The notes under the pieces were generated by a model. That model was not told the origin of the DNA. It made no database searches and saw nothing but the letters and a program-made list of their open reading frames with translations. A stretch of 64,000 nt of DNA from Pteria penguin (taxonomy: Eukaryota > Mollusca > Bivalvia > Pterioida > Pteriidae), in NCBI GenBank assembly GCA_035048485.1, contig CM068587.1:53167501-53231500 (forward strand), written 5' to 3'. A program made the position numbers and the translations under genes. Position 1 is the stretch's first letter; every line of letters starts with the position of its first letter. Of this stretch, positions 46,931 through 58,979 are shown in pieces.

Positions 46931-47255
46931 GAGTAAAAAACGAAGAAGTACCGAAGGGTAAACCAAATCTCGTAATCCATGGAATAAAAGGACAATATCG
47001 TGTATAGTGTCATATTCAGACAAATGCGAACCCTAATAAAATCGAGGTGAGACCAGGTGCCCAGGAGAAGTAAGAGTCTCCTGGTTGCATGCAACACCCG
47101 TCGCAAAAGCCCTGCAACAACTTTTCAAGTCTAAGAAATAAATATATAAATATACACATATGAACACACGAAGGAGACAAGAACGCGACAAGCATGAAAT
47201 GTTGTTTAAATGAAATTCCGGCATCGGAAATGCACGTGAACAAATGCCTGTATAT
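46930..47255 (-). repeat. Dispersed repeat family D, copy 2
   Basis: Reverse complement of 1215-1590: GTGAGACCAGGTGCCCAGGA, TTGCATGCAACACCCG, CCTGCAACAACTTTTCAAG, AATTCCGGCATCGGAAATGC. It is bounded on both sides by units of the 49-bp minisatellite. Confidence 0.7.
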
Positions 47256-47319
47256 ATACGTATTTTGTCAAATCAAGTATAGTCAAAAGGTTAAGATGGT
47301 TAGTTTGTTTGGTCAGTTA

Positions 47320-47865
47320 TACGTGGTTATACGTGGACCGGAGGTAATACAAGGTGTCTGCGAGGAGTATGGAGGATATACATGGACCGGAAGTGATACG
47401 AGTTGTCTGCGAGGACTAAGGAGGATATACATGGACCGGAAGTGATACAAGGTGTCTGCTAGGCAGATATACATCGACCGGAGTTTATACATGATGCCTG
47501 TGAGGAACAAGGAGGATATACATGGATCGGAACTGGTACAAGGTGTCTGCGAGGATCATGGAGGATATACACAGGCCAAAGGTGATACAAGGTGTCTGCG
47601 AGGATTATGAATGATATACACAGGCCGGAGGTGATACAAGGTGTCTGCGAGGACCACAGAGGATATACACAGGCCGGAGGTGATACAAGGTGTCTGCGAG
47701 GACCATGGAGGATATACACATGCCGGAGGTGATACAAGGTCTCTGCGAGGATTATGGATGATATACACAGGCCGGAGGTGATACAAGGTGTCTGCAAGGA
47801 CCATGGAGGATATACACAGGCCGCAGGTGATACAAGGTGTTTGCGAGGACTATGCATCTGTCGGA
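47320..47865 (+). repeat. 49-bp minisatellite, about 11 units
   Basis: The unit is GTGATACAAGGTGTCTGCGA, then GGACCATGGAGGATATACAC and AGGCCGGAG. Period 49 is exact between neighbouring units in the central part (for example 47641 to 47690); the first units are more diverged. Minus-strand ORFs such as 47459-47884 rotate frame through the array and are not genes. Confidence 0.95.
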
Positions 47866-47869
47866 AAGA

Positions 47870-48370
47870 CTCGTCATGTGGCACGCGAGAATTCTAGAGG
47901 AAAGCGAAAACCGGACAGTTCTGATAATTGTTTTCATATACCAACTAGGTCTGGGGATGCTAAAGCATATAAATATAATTCTTTGAAAATAGACAATGTC
48001 ATGACCTTCCGCGTCGAAGATAAGGTGAGATTCACAGAAAATTCGAGGTACTTACTTGTATGGTGACTGACCGATATTCATTTCAAGATTCTTTAAGAGA
48101 GACAAATGCATTTTGTCCTTATCAGAATACTGAACAAATTAACAATTAATCACTTAATAATTTAAAACCTCATAATAAAACTCATCGTAGCGAGTGATTG
48201 TTTACTTTCCGGAGACAGTCAAACTGATTGACTACATGAGGAACCACGACCGAATTCCGCGCAGGATTTGCCGACCGTTTTGTTTTGCCAATTTCTGACA
48301 CCATCGATATCTAATTCATGGCAATACAATATTTGAACATATTAGGAAAAATTTTGGGTCGGTTATATTA
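47870..48370. other. No gene seen
   Basis: An ORF tail (to 48066, +) leaves the minisatellite and reads DSSDNCFHIPTRSGDAK. I cannot assign it. Confidence 0.3.
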
Positions 48371-48374
48371 ATAT

Positions 48375-48680
48375 GTCAAATGTACACCTTTTGTACTAGA
48401 AGGTTACCTACTTCGATTTCTCCATATATAAATATATATGGAATTTGATTCTTTCTATTGGGTATATGGGACGGGTGTTGTTAGCAAGCAAGAGATGCTC
48501 ACTCTCCCCTAGCACCTGAACTCACTCGATCAGGGGTTCACGTATGCTCATCAAGTAGACATATTTTGTTATTTTTCACTTGGTTTTCATTTTCACTGAT
48601 TTTGTATGTCCTCTGGTTTCATAATTTTCGGACGTATGGTTTGGATTTATCCATCCTCTTTACATTTAACGATCCAAATT
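48375..48680 (+). repeat. PLE-A 3' tail, solo copy
   Basis: CACCTTTTGTACTAGAAGG, TTGTTAGCAAGCAAGAGATG, CTCACTCTCCCCTAGCACC, GATTTTGTATGTCCTCTGG and TATGGTTTGGATTTATCC align with 27575-27865 (+) and the reverse of 21370-21600. No coding part is attached; it is a 5'-truncated insertion. Confidence 0.8.
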
Positions 48681-48689
48681 TATCTGCTG

Positions 48690-49380
48690 AAGTAGCTTTT
48701 GCATTAGATATGTTTTTAATCCATTTCACCGATTACAATGTAAGGTATATATGCATGTAAATGTAACCCATATAATGAGCCATAACAGGAATAGCAATCA
48801 GAGAGATGTAATGACGTCGACTATCCTAAATAGGTCTGTAAATGACAACTTCATACCGGCATAAACCCTCAAATAGCCTTCAATTGTCCGGATACATCTC
48901 AAACAATTAGGGATATTGATGTGTCATCACTGGTCATAGCAGTCCCTGAATACAAATGTCATCAATAGAAAGAAGTAGTCGCATCCGTATCTGCCTATAA
49001 CATTGGTCATCACATTAACAGACATGTTATCTCTGGATACTTGGGTTATAAGAAGAGAGAAAGTAGATGAAAATTGTGATTCGACTCCAATTTTTAACAG
49101 CATAAATCATAAAATTAGTGTTATACGTATCATCACCGTTATTCGTGTGTTTATTTTTAAGAGAGATTCTTTATTTAGAAGAGTGCCACTTGCAAAGGTT
49201 TTGAAGTCAAAAGGATATCAAAATGAATTTCAATTTCAAAAAGTTACGTAAGCTACGGCATGATGCATTTCTGCATTGTTTTTAATATAAATAATACAAT
49301 CATTTGCAAGTAATTCATTAAACATTATTTAAGCGTTTCTGAATTTAGTAACATTCATGATGCTGAGTTAATTGGTTTCA
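48690..49380. other. No gene seen
   Basis: The ORF at 49003-49251 has no recognisable domain. Nothing else is supported. Confidence 0.4.
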
Positions 49381-49384
49381 TAGC

Positions 49385-49630
49385 CCCAGATTGATAGATC
49401 GGAGGCATATTGTTTTGTCCTGTCTACCTGTTTGTTTCTCTGTTTTCAACTTTATACTTGGCCATAACTTTTGGACTGTGAGGGATAGAGACTTCATATA
49501 TGACATGCGTACTCAACTAATGAAACCCTATCAAAAACGATGACATATTGACCTTGACAATGACCTTCACGCTATAAATATTGTTTTGGACTTCGTTGCT
49601 GCCGGGGGAATTAGGGTTTCAAAATTCAGC
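49385..49630 (-). repeat. Repeat with AAGGTCA blocks, minus orientation
   Basis: GGCCATAACTTTTGGACTGT, GGGATAGAGACTTCATATAT, TGACCTTGACAATGACCTTC and CTTCGTTGCTGCCGGGGG are the reverse of the 9010-9290 and 8100-8290 wording. Confidence 0.6.
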
Positions 49631-49634
49631 TTGT

Positions 49635-50750
49635 TCTATCATAAAGTTGGGTATTTTGATAAGAAAATAAATAAATAAATAAAATAAAATAAAATAAAAT
49701 AAAATATATAAATAAATGACAAAATAAATAATGACAGATAAATTTATACAAAATAAATAACGAATGATATATATATATGTATATAATAAAAGTTAAATAA
49801 AATAAATCAAATAATTATTGTGATAATCATAATAATAAATCACTCAACACAGAGAGCTTGAAATTCTTTTCAATTAATTAGGAAAATTAGCTATGAGAGA
49901 AGTGTCAAGTAACGAATATGCACATACATTACAAAACTGAAAACAAAATCAAAATTAGTGATATAAGTGACCTAAACAGTGTCTCTATCCGACACTTGCT
50001 TTCTGGTTTCTGGATTCATGGATGTCCATCGTTTTAAGTGGCAGTTCCTGTCACAGAGACATATTATCATTTAATTTCCTATTATAATTCTTGTCTAATT
50101 TAGCTATCTTTTCCCTTGAAAAGTACAGTGAAAAGAATTCCCCACTCCTTGATGTTTTAAAAGCTACTTATTTAACATAAAACAAGCTCTTGAATGGCAT
50201 TCGTCTTACTGGTGAGCATTGTTCATCAACACTATGACTTAGACGCAATTACTGTTGAAAGATAGGGAATTTTCAATTTCCGTTCTCGACGATGGACTTT
50301 GAATTGTTGTGAATACATGCAGAAAGAGAGGCATTCAGATTAATCAATTATAAAACGATAGGCATAAACTAAATTCAGAACACCTACATCATCCAGAACG
50401 AACCAATAAAATTGTCAGTCGAGTATCTTGCACTGTTGAAAATGACAACGACTTCAACAATGCACAAACCTGCTGATAATTTTCCCTATCTATAGTATGA
50501 AATACATTTTATGTTTTTAAATGAAATCTCTTCGTGTTAAGTTGAGGATTTTGCTCTCTCTTGTCTTTTCAAATTCATCAACTGTTAATCATTAATCATG
50601 TGAATTTTACATATCAACGTTGTTTAATTTTCGGAAAATTTCAATAATCTATGAAATTGAAATTATACAAGCATGGTTAAATTTCTGTGTTTATATAATA
50701 AAATTGGATTTACAAACCTACTTTTTACATACTGGTGTTTAATGGAAGGA
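49635..50750. other. No gene; (AAAT)n tract
   Basis: Simple AAAT/AAATA repeats at about 49665-49740, otherwise AT-rich with no supported feature. Confidence 0.45.
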
Positions 50751-50753
50751 GTT

Positions 50754-53130
50754 AAAAAGAAAACAGAGGAGTTACTGGCTCAGTGGCAGAAGTCGCCATG
50801 GAGCTATACAATACATGAATATAAATAGTATACTAGCACATATACTGTACGTGTACATATATTAGCGCAATCAATTTTACAGCATATGCAGTGAATCAAA
50901 TACAACCTCATTTCATTCATGTTTATCCAATAACCAATAACCTACCATATCATTGAAAGCAAAACACCTAGTTATAATTTTGTAATAACTTAAAGAAAGA
51001 CATATAGAAAACAAAATGCCATTCTTACGTTTTACGGACGAAGCCGTTGTTTTCATAAGTTGATATGAGATAAATTACTTGTATCGTTGACCGCTCTTTG
51101 CCTGTAATTACGTAATAGACGGTATTGCAGAAGCGATATGCATAGCGGGGGATTCATTCCTAAACTTCAAACCACGTTTTTACAATTCTTGCGTTGGTTT
51201 TGTGATAATCATATCGACAGTGTCCGGTAATGCAAACATCTTTAATCGATCGTTACTTGTGTCCTCTTTATGTTTTATCAAAATAATGATGAATTTGTTC
51301 CTGATAGTTATTTGATAGACATATCTATAGAGTTGAACTTGAAGTGCCCATTTAATTCTATCATATCATATGCTTTATATTAGTGTAGTCATGAATTAGC
51401 GCACTTTGGACAGCGCTAATTGCGCTAAAATATGAATCCTGCTAAAATAAGTACACGTACAGTAGCACATTACAAAAATATTTGATTGTAGAGCAATTAC
51501 GACACCGACTAAGGACGATCATTTAATTTGACAAACGCCAAACAAATGGTGTGGTTAACCGGTTTACGGGCCTACCTTCCCACTCACCGTAACAACAGAA
51601 CAATCAAAGGACGTACATTTAATAATATTTATAAATAATCCCCCCATATAAAGAACAAGGGTCAACAAGTATAGCATATGGAGACGTCATAAAAATATAA
51701 ACACGTAAGGTATTGTAAAACACATAATGATATAAAAATATATGCGACCTCAACATGATAAACCGTGCTCTGCCAGTCTGAAAGCGAGCTAGGACCCTAT
51801 ATCTGTAGGAATCCCGACTAACATTCAGAGAGGACGAGGTTCAGGACCATGTCTCCTCTGAAAGAAGTTTGGACAAGGCCCGTTATATAGTCCCCACCGC
51901 CCTGTTAGCATGCAACGTTCAGGTAAAAGTCTGCATAAGGCTGTAGAGGGGCCAAATACAAGACCTATAGTTTTTTTGTTGATCTCAATGTCATATTGTC
52001 TATTTAGAAGACGTTTTACTATTTTATTACATGATAAAATAACGTTATCGGAGCTTTTTACTTTCCTTAGTTTATATACGAGATCACCGTAAAAACTAGG
52101 ATGGGAAATTCCATTGGATACATACTGCTGAAAAGAAATATTTCCAAATTTAGATAGAGTTCTGAATAAGATCTGAAGAATTTGCCGAATGTTTTTCTCA
52201 GCTTGTGATATCTGTAACCCTGAGTTAAAACTTTAGTAGTAATTTGTAAATTTTGTTTATGAAAGTCCAAAACATCGGTGCAGCCTCTGACAAATCGAAC
52301 TAATTGAGATATATAGATACCATATGATGGGAGTCGAGGGACATCGCCATCTAAGTAAGGAAAATTTACAATAGGAATTCCAAAATCCTCACGTTTATCA
52401 TAAATATTAGTATATATTAGGTGGTTGATAATTTTGATGTTCAAATCTAAGAAAGGTGTAGATTTATCTCAAGTATTAGCTTTATTCGATTTGAGCTCTG
52501 GTGGATATATTTCTGATATAAATTGTTCGAATTCAAGGTTGTCGATAACCAAAATGTCATCCAGATATCTGCAAGTATTATTAAATTTGTCAATGAGGTC
52601 GAAAGGTTTTGATTTTAGAATAGAAACCATAAAATCCCTCTCATAACAATAAAGAAATAAATCTGCTATCAGAGGCGTGCAGTTAGTACCCATAGGAATC
52701 CCAACTATTTGTTGATATATCTTGCCATCAAATTGCACAAAAATATTATTCATGAGAAAATCTAGTGCTTTACATAATTCCTTGCAAGTCCAATATTTAT
52801 ATGAAGTATATTGTTTGTTGGAGCAGAATCCGGAGTTATTGGAAGTACATATGTAAGTTTTAGATTCTAAAGTACATGCTCTTAGTAATTGGAACATTGC
52901 GATTGTAAAAATAGCTGACATTAGAATTAATAATTTTAAAGTAAATTCACATTTCTTTAAATAATCACATAAACAGTCAAGTCTGTTAAAATGAAAAAGG
53001 CAGATTTTAAAGATTCTTATGTCTTTGTATTTGCAAATAATATTAACATCGTTACTATAGTGGAGTTTAATAGATGAGTTACACTCTATTAGTTCATCAC
53101 ATGATAAAACCTTGGAAATTCATTGGTTAA
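50754..53130 (-). pseudogene. Penelope-like element PLE-B, longest copy
   Basis: Minus strand. One reading frame is open from about 53130 to 52067 except for a single TGA at 52469-52471. In order: HFNRLDCLCDYLKKCEFTLK; YTSYKYWTCKELCKALDFLM; DGKIYQQIVGIPMGTNCTPL (RT motif with G-I-P-M-G); IADLFLYCYERDFM; NTCRYLDDILVID (palm, catalytic Y-L-D-D); FISEIYPPELKSNK; then after the stop DLNIKIINHLIYTNIYDKRE, DFGIPIVNFPYLDGD and SYGIYISQLVRF. After this come the 3' untranslated region and the tail down to 50754, with GTCTCCTCTGAAAGAAG, TGTGGTTAACCGGTTTACGG and CCATGGAGCTATACAATA. A 618-bp MITE splits the tail. No GIY-YIG domain is seen, and the RT N-terminus beyond 53130 is not recognisable. This is the least decayed element here and so probably the youngest. 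Confidence 0.75.
50845..51462. mobile_element. 618-bp non-coding MITE with CTGTACGTGTAC termini
   Basis: The left end CTGTACGTGTACATATATTA matches the complement of the right end (TAAAATAAGTACACGTACAG). TA flanks both sides (50843-50844, 51463-51464), and removal restores the host tail sequence (AGCACATATA/GCACATTACA). GCGCTAATTGCGCTAAAA near the right end is partly mirrored at the left as TTAGCGCAAT. No transposase is encoded. TA target and size suggest a Tc1/mariner-type deletion derivative. Confidence 0.8.
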
Positions 53131-53680
53131 CCACGCCGGGACTATGAAGTGATAGTGCCCAGTCCGGGCACTATTGATTTTTGCCCGACAGAGTCACATC
53201 CCTCGGCGAGGTTTATAGGTGGCGCCGAGCAGTTGTTAACAGACAAACGAGCAGGCTGTGCATGTAGAAAATGTGCTGTTGGAGTAAAATAAACTATGGT
53301 ATCTCCATAAAAAGAGGCATTAATAGGTAAATGGCAGATATGTTGACATTCGGTTATGGAAAGACGATTTTCCCCTTGGATTGTTTGCCAGTAAACTATA
53401 TGATTTCTACAAGCATTGGACTTGAAATGGATTATGTCTTGCTATCACTTTTTCAAAATACGTTTTATGTGAAATTCAAAAGCATCATTTATCAACAAAT
53501 TTGGACTAGCATTGTTATGAGAGGGATTTCATGCTCGACGTAAAAAATTTAAACGTTTCGACGTTATTGACATATTACATGACACATCTAGATAGATGAA
53601 AGATTATCATTTGATAATCCTGAATTTGAAATAAACAATATACATTAGTAACATATATTTATTTATTAAATTGCAGTAAA
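53131..53680. other. No gene; small GC-rich hairpin upstream of PLE-B
   Basis: 53148-53175 contains ATAGTGCCC-AGTCC-GGGCACTAT, a 9-bp perfect stem with a 5-nt loop, in a GC-rich patch just 5' of the PLE-B frame. The ORF at 53331-53543 has no recognisable family. Confidence 0.5.
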
Positions 53681-53685
53681 ACATA

Positions 53686-53823
<138 letters not shown>

Positions 53824-53824
53824 G

Positions 53825-54940
53825 TGAAAGAGAGGTGCCATCGTTTAAGTGAAATGATCTTTGATTAATTTCAAATAAGAAAATAGTACATGTCAACAAA
53901 AGGGGGATGGTTTGAGAGATATGACTCATCAACACCAAATTTCATTTCGATTGACCGTCTTAAGTCGGTATCACAATAACAGTACAATCGAATGTCCAGT
54001 ACAGTTAAAGTCAAATGAACAAAAATTAATTAACAAGTTGCAATATGGATAAAAGTTTGACATGACATTAGTCTGTTTAATATTATATTCAATATTACAT
54101 CGAGTCCTCTTGATACAGACATGTAAGTTGATTATGATACCATTCAGATTATCCAGTGATGCTGAATGATGATTCCATGCGCTCACTACAAAGTGATGTA
54201 CCGAAAATCGTTACATTGTGAATATGTTCACCTTTGTCAATTTCATTGATTAGGGGATGCAATGATGTGTACAGACTTGACAAGACGTCAAAAAGCTCAT
54301 CAGAATGCATGAGTGATGCAACAACTAATGACGTAATACGGATTGCATTAATATGAGAACAAAATAACGAAATCCATTGATCAGATCTTGTTTTGTTGTG
54401 TGACGATGCTCTGGGATTTCATTCACTCAGCATGTACGAACATTATTCTGCTTTGTATTTACATAAATGTCTACCTCTTATACAGCATGTTGTCATGAAT
54501 AGAAGTTTCTGAAAGTCAAACCGAACACGTTTCATTTTGATGTTGATATATTTACTTTTTATGGAGTCGTATTCATATATCATAGTCACGCCGCATTAGA
54601 CTTAATTTTTCAATTTTGAAAACTTCAACGTCGGATACTCCGTTCCTTAACATATGAATGAGTTGCTCGACGATTATTTTAGTATAATTTTCAATCCGTG
54701 GTCTGATTACGCGTCGAGGGTTCTTACCATACGATACTCGAAAAGTAGCAAAGACAGATCAAATCTGTACGATGGAAAGGACACAATTAAGAAATCAAAA
54801 GCCTTGAAGATTGCGCCGTAAAATTATATTCATTCATGTTGTTTTGTTATTAGTCAAATTACAATATATTGCCCTTTCCGCATGTTTTACATGTACAAAC
54901 TTAATTAGTGATGCTAAGAAATGAAGTTTTTGAAAATACG
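53825..54940. other. No gene; short PLE-B tail fragment
   Basis: 53950-53995 (TTGACCGTCTTAAGTCGGTA) is a plus-oriented piece of the PLE-B tail. The rest shows nothing supported. Confidence 0.4.
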
Positions 54941-54944
54941 AAAA

Positions 54945-55460
54945 TAACTGGTGTCACAGGATGACCTTTCAGTACAGCCAGTCAGAATTTGAGTTAGAGA
55001 ACTGGTGTCACATGACTATGGCACTAACAACAATGTACAAAAGTGGACATTTACGGGTCCGTGATATTCAGGGGTAAGACCAGGTTCCCGAAAGTAGTGA
55101 GCTTTTTCTGTTCGGTTAGCCACACCCGCCTTGAATGCCCTTATATACAGACGAAACAAATATAATTCAGCACTGTATATATTCATGAATGTCAACAAAC
55201 AATGTAGACAAAGTCAAACCCTCCGCAGGGAACATTTACGAGCTCCACACTGCTAAGGGAATAAGTGTTACGTTAATGTAAAATACGAAATTAACTGGTG
55301 TCACATGACTATGACACTAGCAAAAATGTACCTCAGTAGACATTGACGGACCCTGAAATTCAGAGGTGAATCCAGGTGCCCAGAAGGAGTGAGCCTCTCC
55401 TGTTTGGCTGGCCACACCCGACATGAATGCCCTTACATACAGACGAAACAAATACAAGTC
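54945..55460 (+). repeat. Repeat family E, just over one unit (293-bp period)
   Basis: ACTGGTGTCACATGACTATG occurs at 55001 and 55294. Between them are CCAGGTTCCCGAAAGTAGTG, GCCACACCCGCCTTGAATGC, ACAGACGAAACAAATATAAT and CGAGCTCCACACTGCTAAGG. The second unit breaks off after ACAGACGAAACAAATACAAG. A short extra piece (AATAACTGGTGTCACAGGAT) precedes the first unit at about 54945. Confidence 0.8.
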
Positions 55461-55464
55461 GAAA

Positions 55465-56215
55465 TAATACTAAGATGATGAAATACTGAAAAAATCAAAA
55501 GGTATGTAATGTGGTTTTAGAAGAATGAAATGCAATTGTAATTGATGTTATAGTATTGTGATGTACATAACATCGTACCCGACGACGTGAATACACCGGA
55601 AGACTCTTATTTGCAAAGCAGCACCTAAAATGCATGAACACCCAAGAAAGCGTAAAAGAAGACGTCTGGCTAAGTTGAATGAAAAAAGTCGCAAAGAATA
55701 TATACATCAAGCGCACAAAAAGCGAACACAAAAACTATTTGTTATGAGGGTGTGATAATTGTCATTTAATTGGTGTGGTTAACCAGTTCATTTTTCCATC
55801 ATCCTACAAACGACATTGATTAGTTGTAGTTTCATGTGACCTTTCTTTAACCTTTAAATCACCAAAGACACTACCGTTTCTGTAGTGTCACAGTCAGAAA
55901 TATACGGAGGATATGCAACGGGGATAATGGTCAGGTGCAATATTTTTTACGCATAAATCACAACTTTCAGTATCATTAACAGAAATCTTTATCAGATTTA
56001 TAACGTATATATGTTCTAATATTCAATATACGTTTATACCATATACAAATAAAATGGTGTGCTGGTATTCAAGAAATCCTATTATATTTGTCATGAATGC
56101 AGCCGACCTCACGTTGAGTCCACATATTTGTCAAAGTCAATGATTATCTCCCATTACTCGGGTATTATTCACTTTACATGGTCATTCATGGTCTGACATT
56201 CATCGAGATGTGATC
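55465..56215. other. No gene seen
   Basis: The basic minus ORF at 55495-55731 has no domain. 55768-55790 (AATTGGTGTGGTTAACCAG) is a short PLE-B tail remnant. Confidence 0.4.
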
Positions 56216-56217
56216 AA

Positions 56218-56480
56218 GCCGGTGTGTCCTAGTGGATAAGGTGCTCGGCTCGTGACCAAGAGGTCCCAGGTTCGACCTCCGCGCTGGGCGCATCGGTGTT
56301 CTGTCTTTCGGATGAAACAGTAAAAACCGGGGTTCCGTGTTAAGGTAGGCGTGGCACGTAAAAGATCCCTCACTACTTCGGGTGGGTCCGCCTTAATTTG
56401 TTTGCAATACATCAGGCAGATGTTGTTACCATATCCGTGAAATATTCGTGGAGTGACGTAAAACAATAATCAATCAATCA
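56218..56480 (+). mobile_element. tRNA-derived SINE (Meta-SINE-like)
   Basis: Head GCCGGTGTGTCCTAGTGGAT, B box GGTTCGACCTC, central CTGTCTTTCGGATGAAACAG and GGCACGTAAAAGATCCCTC, tail CAATCAATCA. It has a perfect 15-bp target-site duplication, ATCGAGATGTGATCA, at 56202-56216 and 56481-56495. The perfect duplication suggests a fairly recent insertion. Confidence 0.9.
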
Positions 56481-56790
56481 ATCGAGATGTGATCAGAATC
56501 ATCTATGCGTTTAATAGATGCCGATCTCAAACATAGGTTATTCAAGCGTGTAAATTACATCGCACTATCATCTGTCGGCAAGAAAAAAATAATGTAAATA
56601 TTCAGCAATGTGTCTGACTTGAATTAGAGGTTTGATCGGAAGATCTGTCCCAATATTGCAAAGAAAACTTAAATTAAACTATGTTTGTTTGTTATTTTAC
56701 TATTAATATAGTCTAACTGTTTTGAATCTAATTTTGATTTGTCTTCTTTCGGCATGAATTAAAGTCAGAGGAATAATAACAATATTGTTG

Positions 56791-56871
56791 CTGTTCGCAG
56801 TGACTATGCCAAAATAGTTGTTAGCATGGGAAGCATGCTGACAACTATTTTGGCATAGTCACTGCAAACAG
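56791..56871. repeat. 38-bp near-perfect inverted repeat, 5-nt loop
   Basis: Left arm 56791-56828 and right arm 56834-56871 pair at 36 of 38 positions around the loop GGAAG. The core is TGACTATGCCAAAATAGTTG. In an RNA from the plus strand one of the two mismatches becomes a G:U pair. It is not linked to any repeat family in the window. Confidence 0.9.
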
Positions 56872-56879
56872 CAGTGATA

Positions 56880-58285
56880 TAATGTAAGTATATTTCTTTG
56901 TAGAATTAAATAATAAGAAATATGAGATGTTTTTAACATCATGTATTTTCATCAATTATTGCTTGTTTTATATTATTTACATTATCTTATGAACATAGCT
57001 TCTGCTATCTGTATCATTCGTTAGTGGTATTTAGAGTGTTTCAGTTATATAACACCAATTTCTTATGTTTTACATCATTGTCACACTTATTGTGATGCTA
57101 ACAAAGCAGTTCCCTGGAAAGGGAGACAATTTTATTGAGCTTAAATGAAATTCCATCTGATGCATACAATGTTGACATAGGTTTTATCATCAGTATTCAG
57201 TAATAGTGGCCAGTCAATCAGGAAATGCTAACACATCTGGTATCATTCCTCTCCTATTTTTCTTGGGCCCATACATAAATATCATACTGGCACGACAAAA
57301 TTTACTCTCGTATTTTATATGCAATAACTTGGCTTAAATCGCACCAAGTGAATAATTTCTGTCACTTATAGTGACTGCCTTATTATCTCTAGTGCAACTG
57401 TTTTACAATCAATTTTTGTGGTGGTTATGCGTTTAGCATCTTTTACTATCGTGTGAAGTCCTCTGCGTGATACTGGAGTCAAAACTCTATTATTTCATGT
57501 ATATCCCAATTTTAGTATTATTTTGCATCTTTGGTTTGTCTGGATTATAGCTATTTATTTGATGTTACATTTACTTTGCTTTTGTTTTTGTTTTGGGGAG
57601 GGGTGGTTGTTAGTATGTGTTTTTGTAATTTCTTGTTGTATTTAACACGTATTATAAATGCAGGGATTATATTTTAAAGACTGCTGTATCGGATGCTCTT
57701 TACGTCACGTGTTGTTTGAATCAAATAGTATTTGTAGCTTATGAACGAAAAAATACCGTTAGGAATGTAAATCTGTATATCTCTCGGTTCAGATTGGAAA
57801 ACTCTCAATATCTGAAAGAATAAAACATGCGGGGCATCGATCAACCGAATTCCAGTCATACGGTTAAATCATTTGCCTTATTCTTATTGACTAATTATGT
57901 CTAAGAAAAAAGTAGTAAAACAAAAAAAGGCTCTAAAGATATCATTCATCACAAACAGTTCAATACACATGGTGAGTGCAGAGAAATTGCGTTGTGTTGC
58001 AAATACATTTATCTAATAAACACAATCAATCTTCGAGAAAGTTTTATTTCTATTTATTCACTTATTATTTCATTGTTTTTATTATATCTATTGATTCACT
58101 CTGTATCTATTTTATTTATGTTTATTATTATTATTGTTATTATTATTATTATTGTTATTACTATAGTTGTTGTTGTTGATGATGATGATGATGTTGTTGT
58201 TGTTGTTGTCTGTTTTCTGTTTGTTTTAGAATCAGTTCCTTTTACTGGAGGAGCAATAACAAACTGTGTTATATGAAATAATATG
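56880..58285. other. No gene; ATT/GTT-rich tract
   Basis: A (TTA/TTG/GAT)n tract at about 58118-58212 gives Ile/Val-rich ORFs of no value. Nothing else is supported. Confidence 0.45.
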
Positions 58286-58289
58286 TCAT

Positions 58290-58485
58290 AATATTCTTTA
58301 ACCACACCATTTGTTTGGCTTTTGTCAAATTAAATGACCGTCCTAAGTCGGTATCGTAATTGCACTACAATAAAATATTTTTGTAATGTGTTATATGTTC
58401 TAGTATATTATTTATATTTATGTATTGTATAGCTCCATGGTGACTTCTGCCACATAATTGAGCCAGTAACTCCTCTTTTTTTCTT
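58290..58485 (+). repeat. PLE-B 3' tail, plus-oriented solo copy
   Basis: AACCACACCATTTGTTTGGC, GACCGTCCTAAGTCGGTATC, TGTAATGTGTTATATGTTC, CTCCATGGTGACTTCTGCCA and GAGCCAGTAACTCCTC: the exact reverse of 2283-2500 and 6083-6300. Confidence 0.8.
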
Positions 58486-58590
58486 TCTTTACCAAGGTAT
58501 GGAACGGATTCATCTCTTATGCATCCGTGTAGATTTTGTAACAAACCATACAACCTGTGAGTTTTTTCTTTAAAATTTTCATCTGCTAAA

Positions 58591-58975
58591 GTAATGTAAA
58601 ATACGAAAGTAACTGGTGTTACATGACTATGGCACTGACAGCAATATATCACAGTGGGCAATTAGGGAACCCTGAAATTCAGAGGCAAGACCAGGTGCCC
58701 GGGAGAAATGAGCGTCTCTTTTTTGGCTTGCCACACTCGCCATGAATGCCTTTAAATACAAACGAAACAAATATAATTCAGAACTGTATATACTCATGAA
58801 TGTGAACACTGTGTAGAAAGTGCCACAATCACACAACATCAGAAATGAAGGTATAACCACACTTAAGCTAAACCCTCCGCGGGGAACTATTTTACGCGTT
58901 CCACACTGCAAAGGGAATAAGTGCGACATTAATGTTAAATACGAAAGTAACTGGTGTTACATGACTATGGCATTA
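58591..58975 (+). repeat. Repeat family E, just over one unit (338-bp period)
   Basis: ATACGAAAGTAACTGGTGTT then ACATGACTATGGCA occurs at about 58601 and 58939. The internal part has CCAGGTGCCCGGGAGAAATG, GCCACACTCGCCATGAATGC, GTGAACACTGTGTAGAAAG and CCTCCGCGGGGAACTATTTT. The second unit ends after TATGGCAT. It lies close to the PLE-B tail at 58290-58485. Confidence 0.8.
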
Positions 58976-58979
58976 AGTA

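Noticed and set aside
47459..47937. Minus-strand ORFs with repeated LADTLYHLRPVYI-type peptides
   Set aside because: They come from the 49-bp minisatellite, whose length is not a multiple of three. Several overlapping frames show the same peptides.
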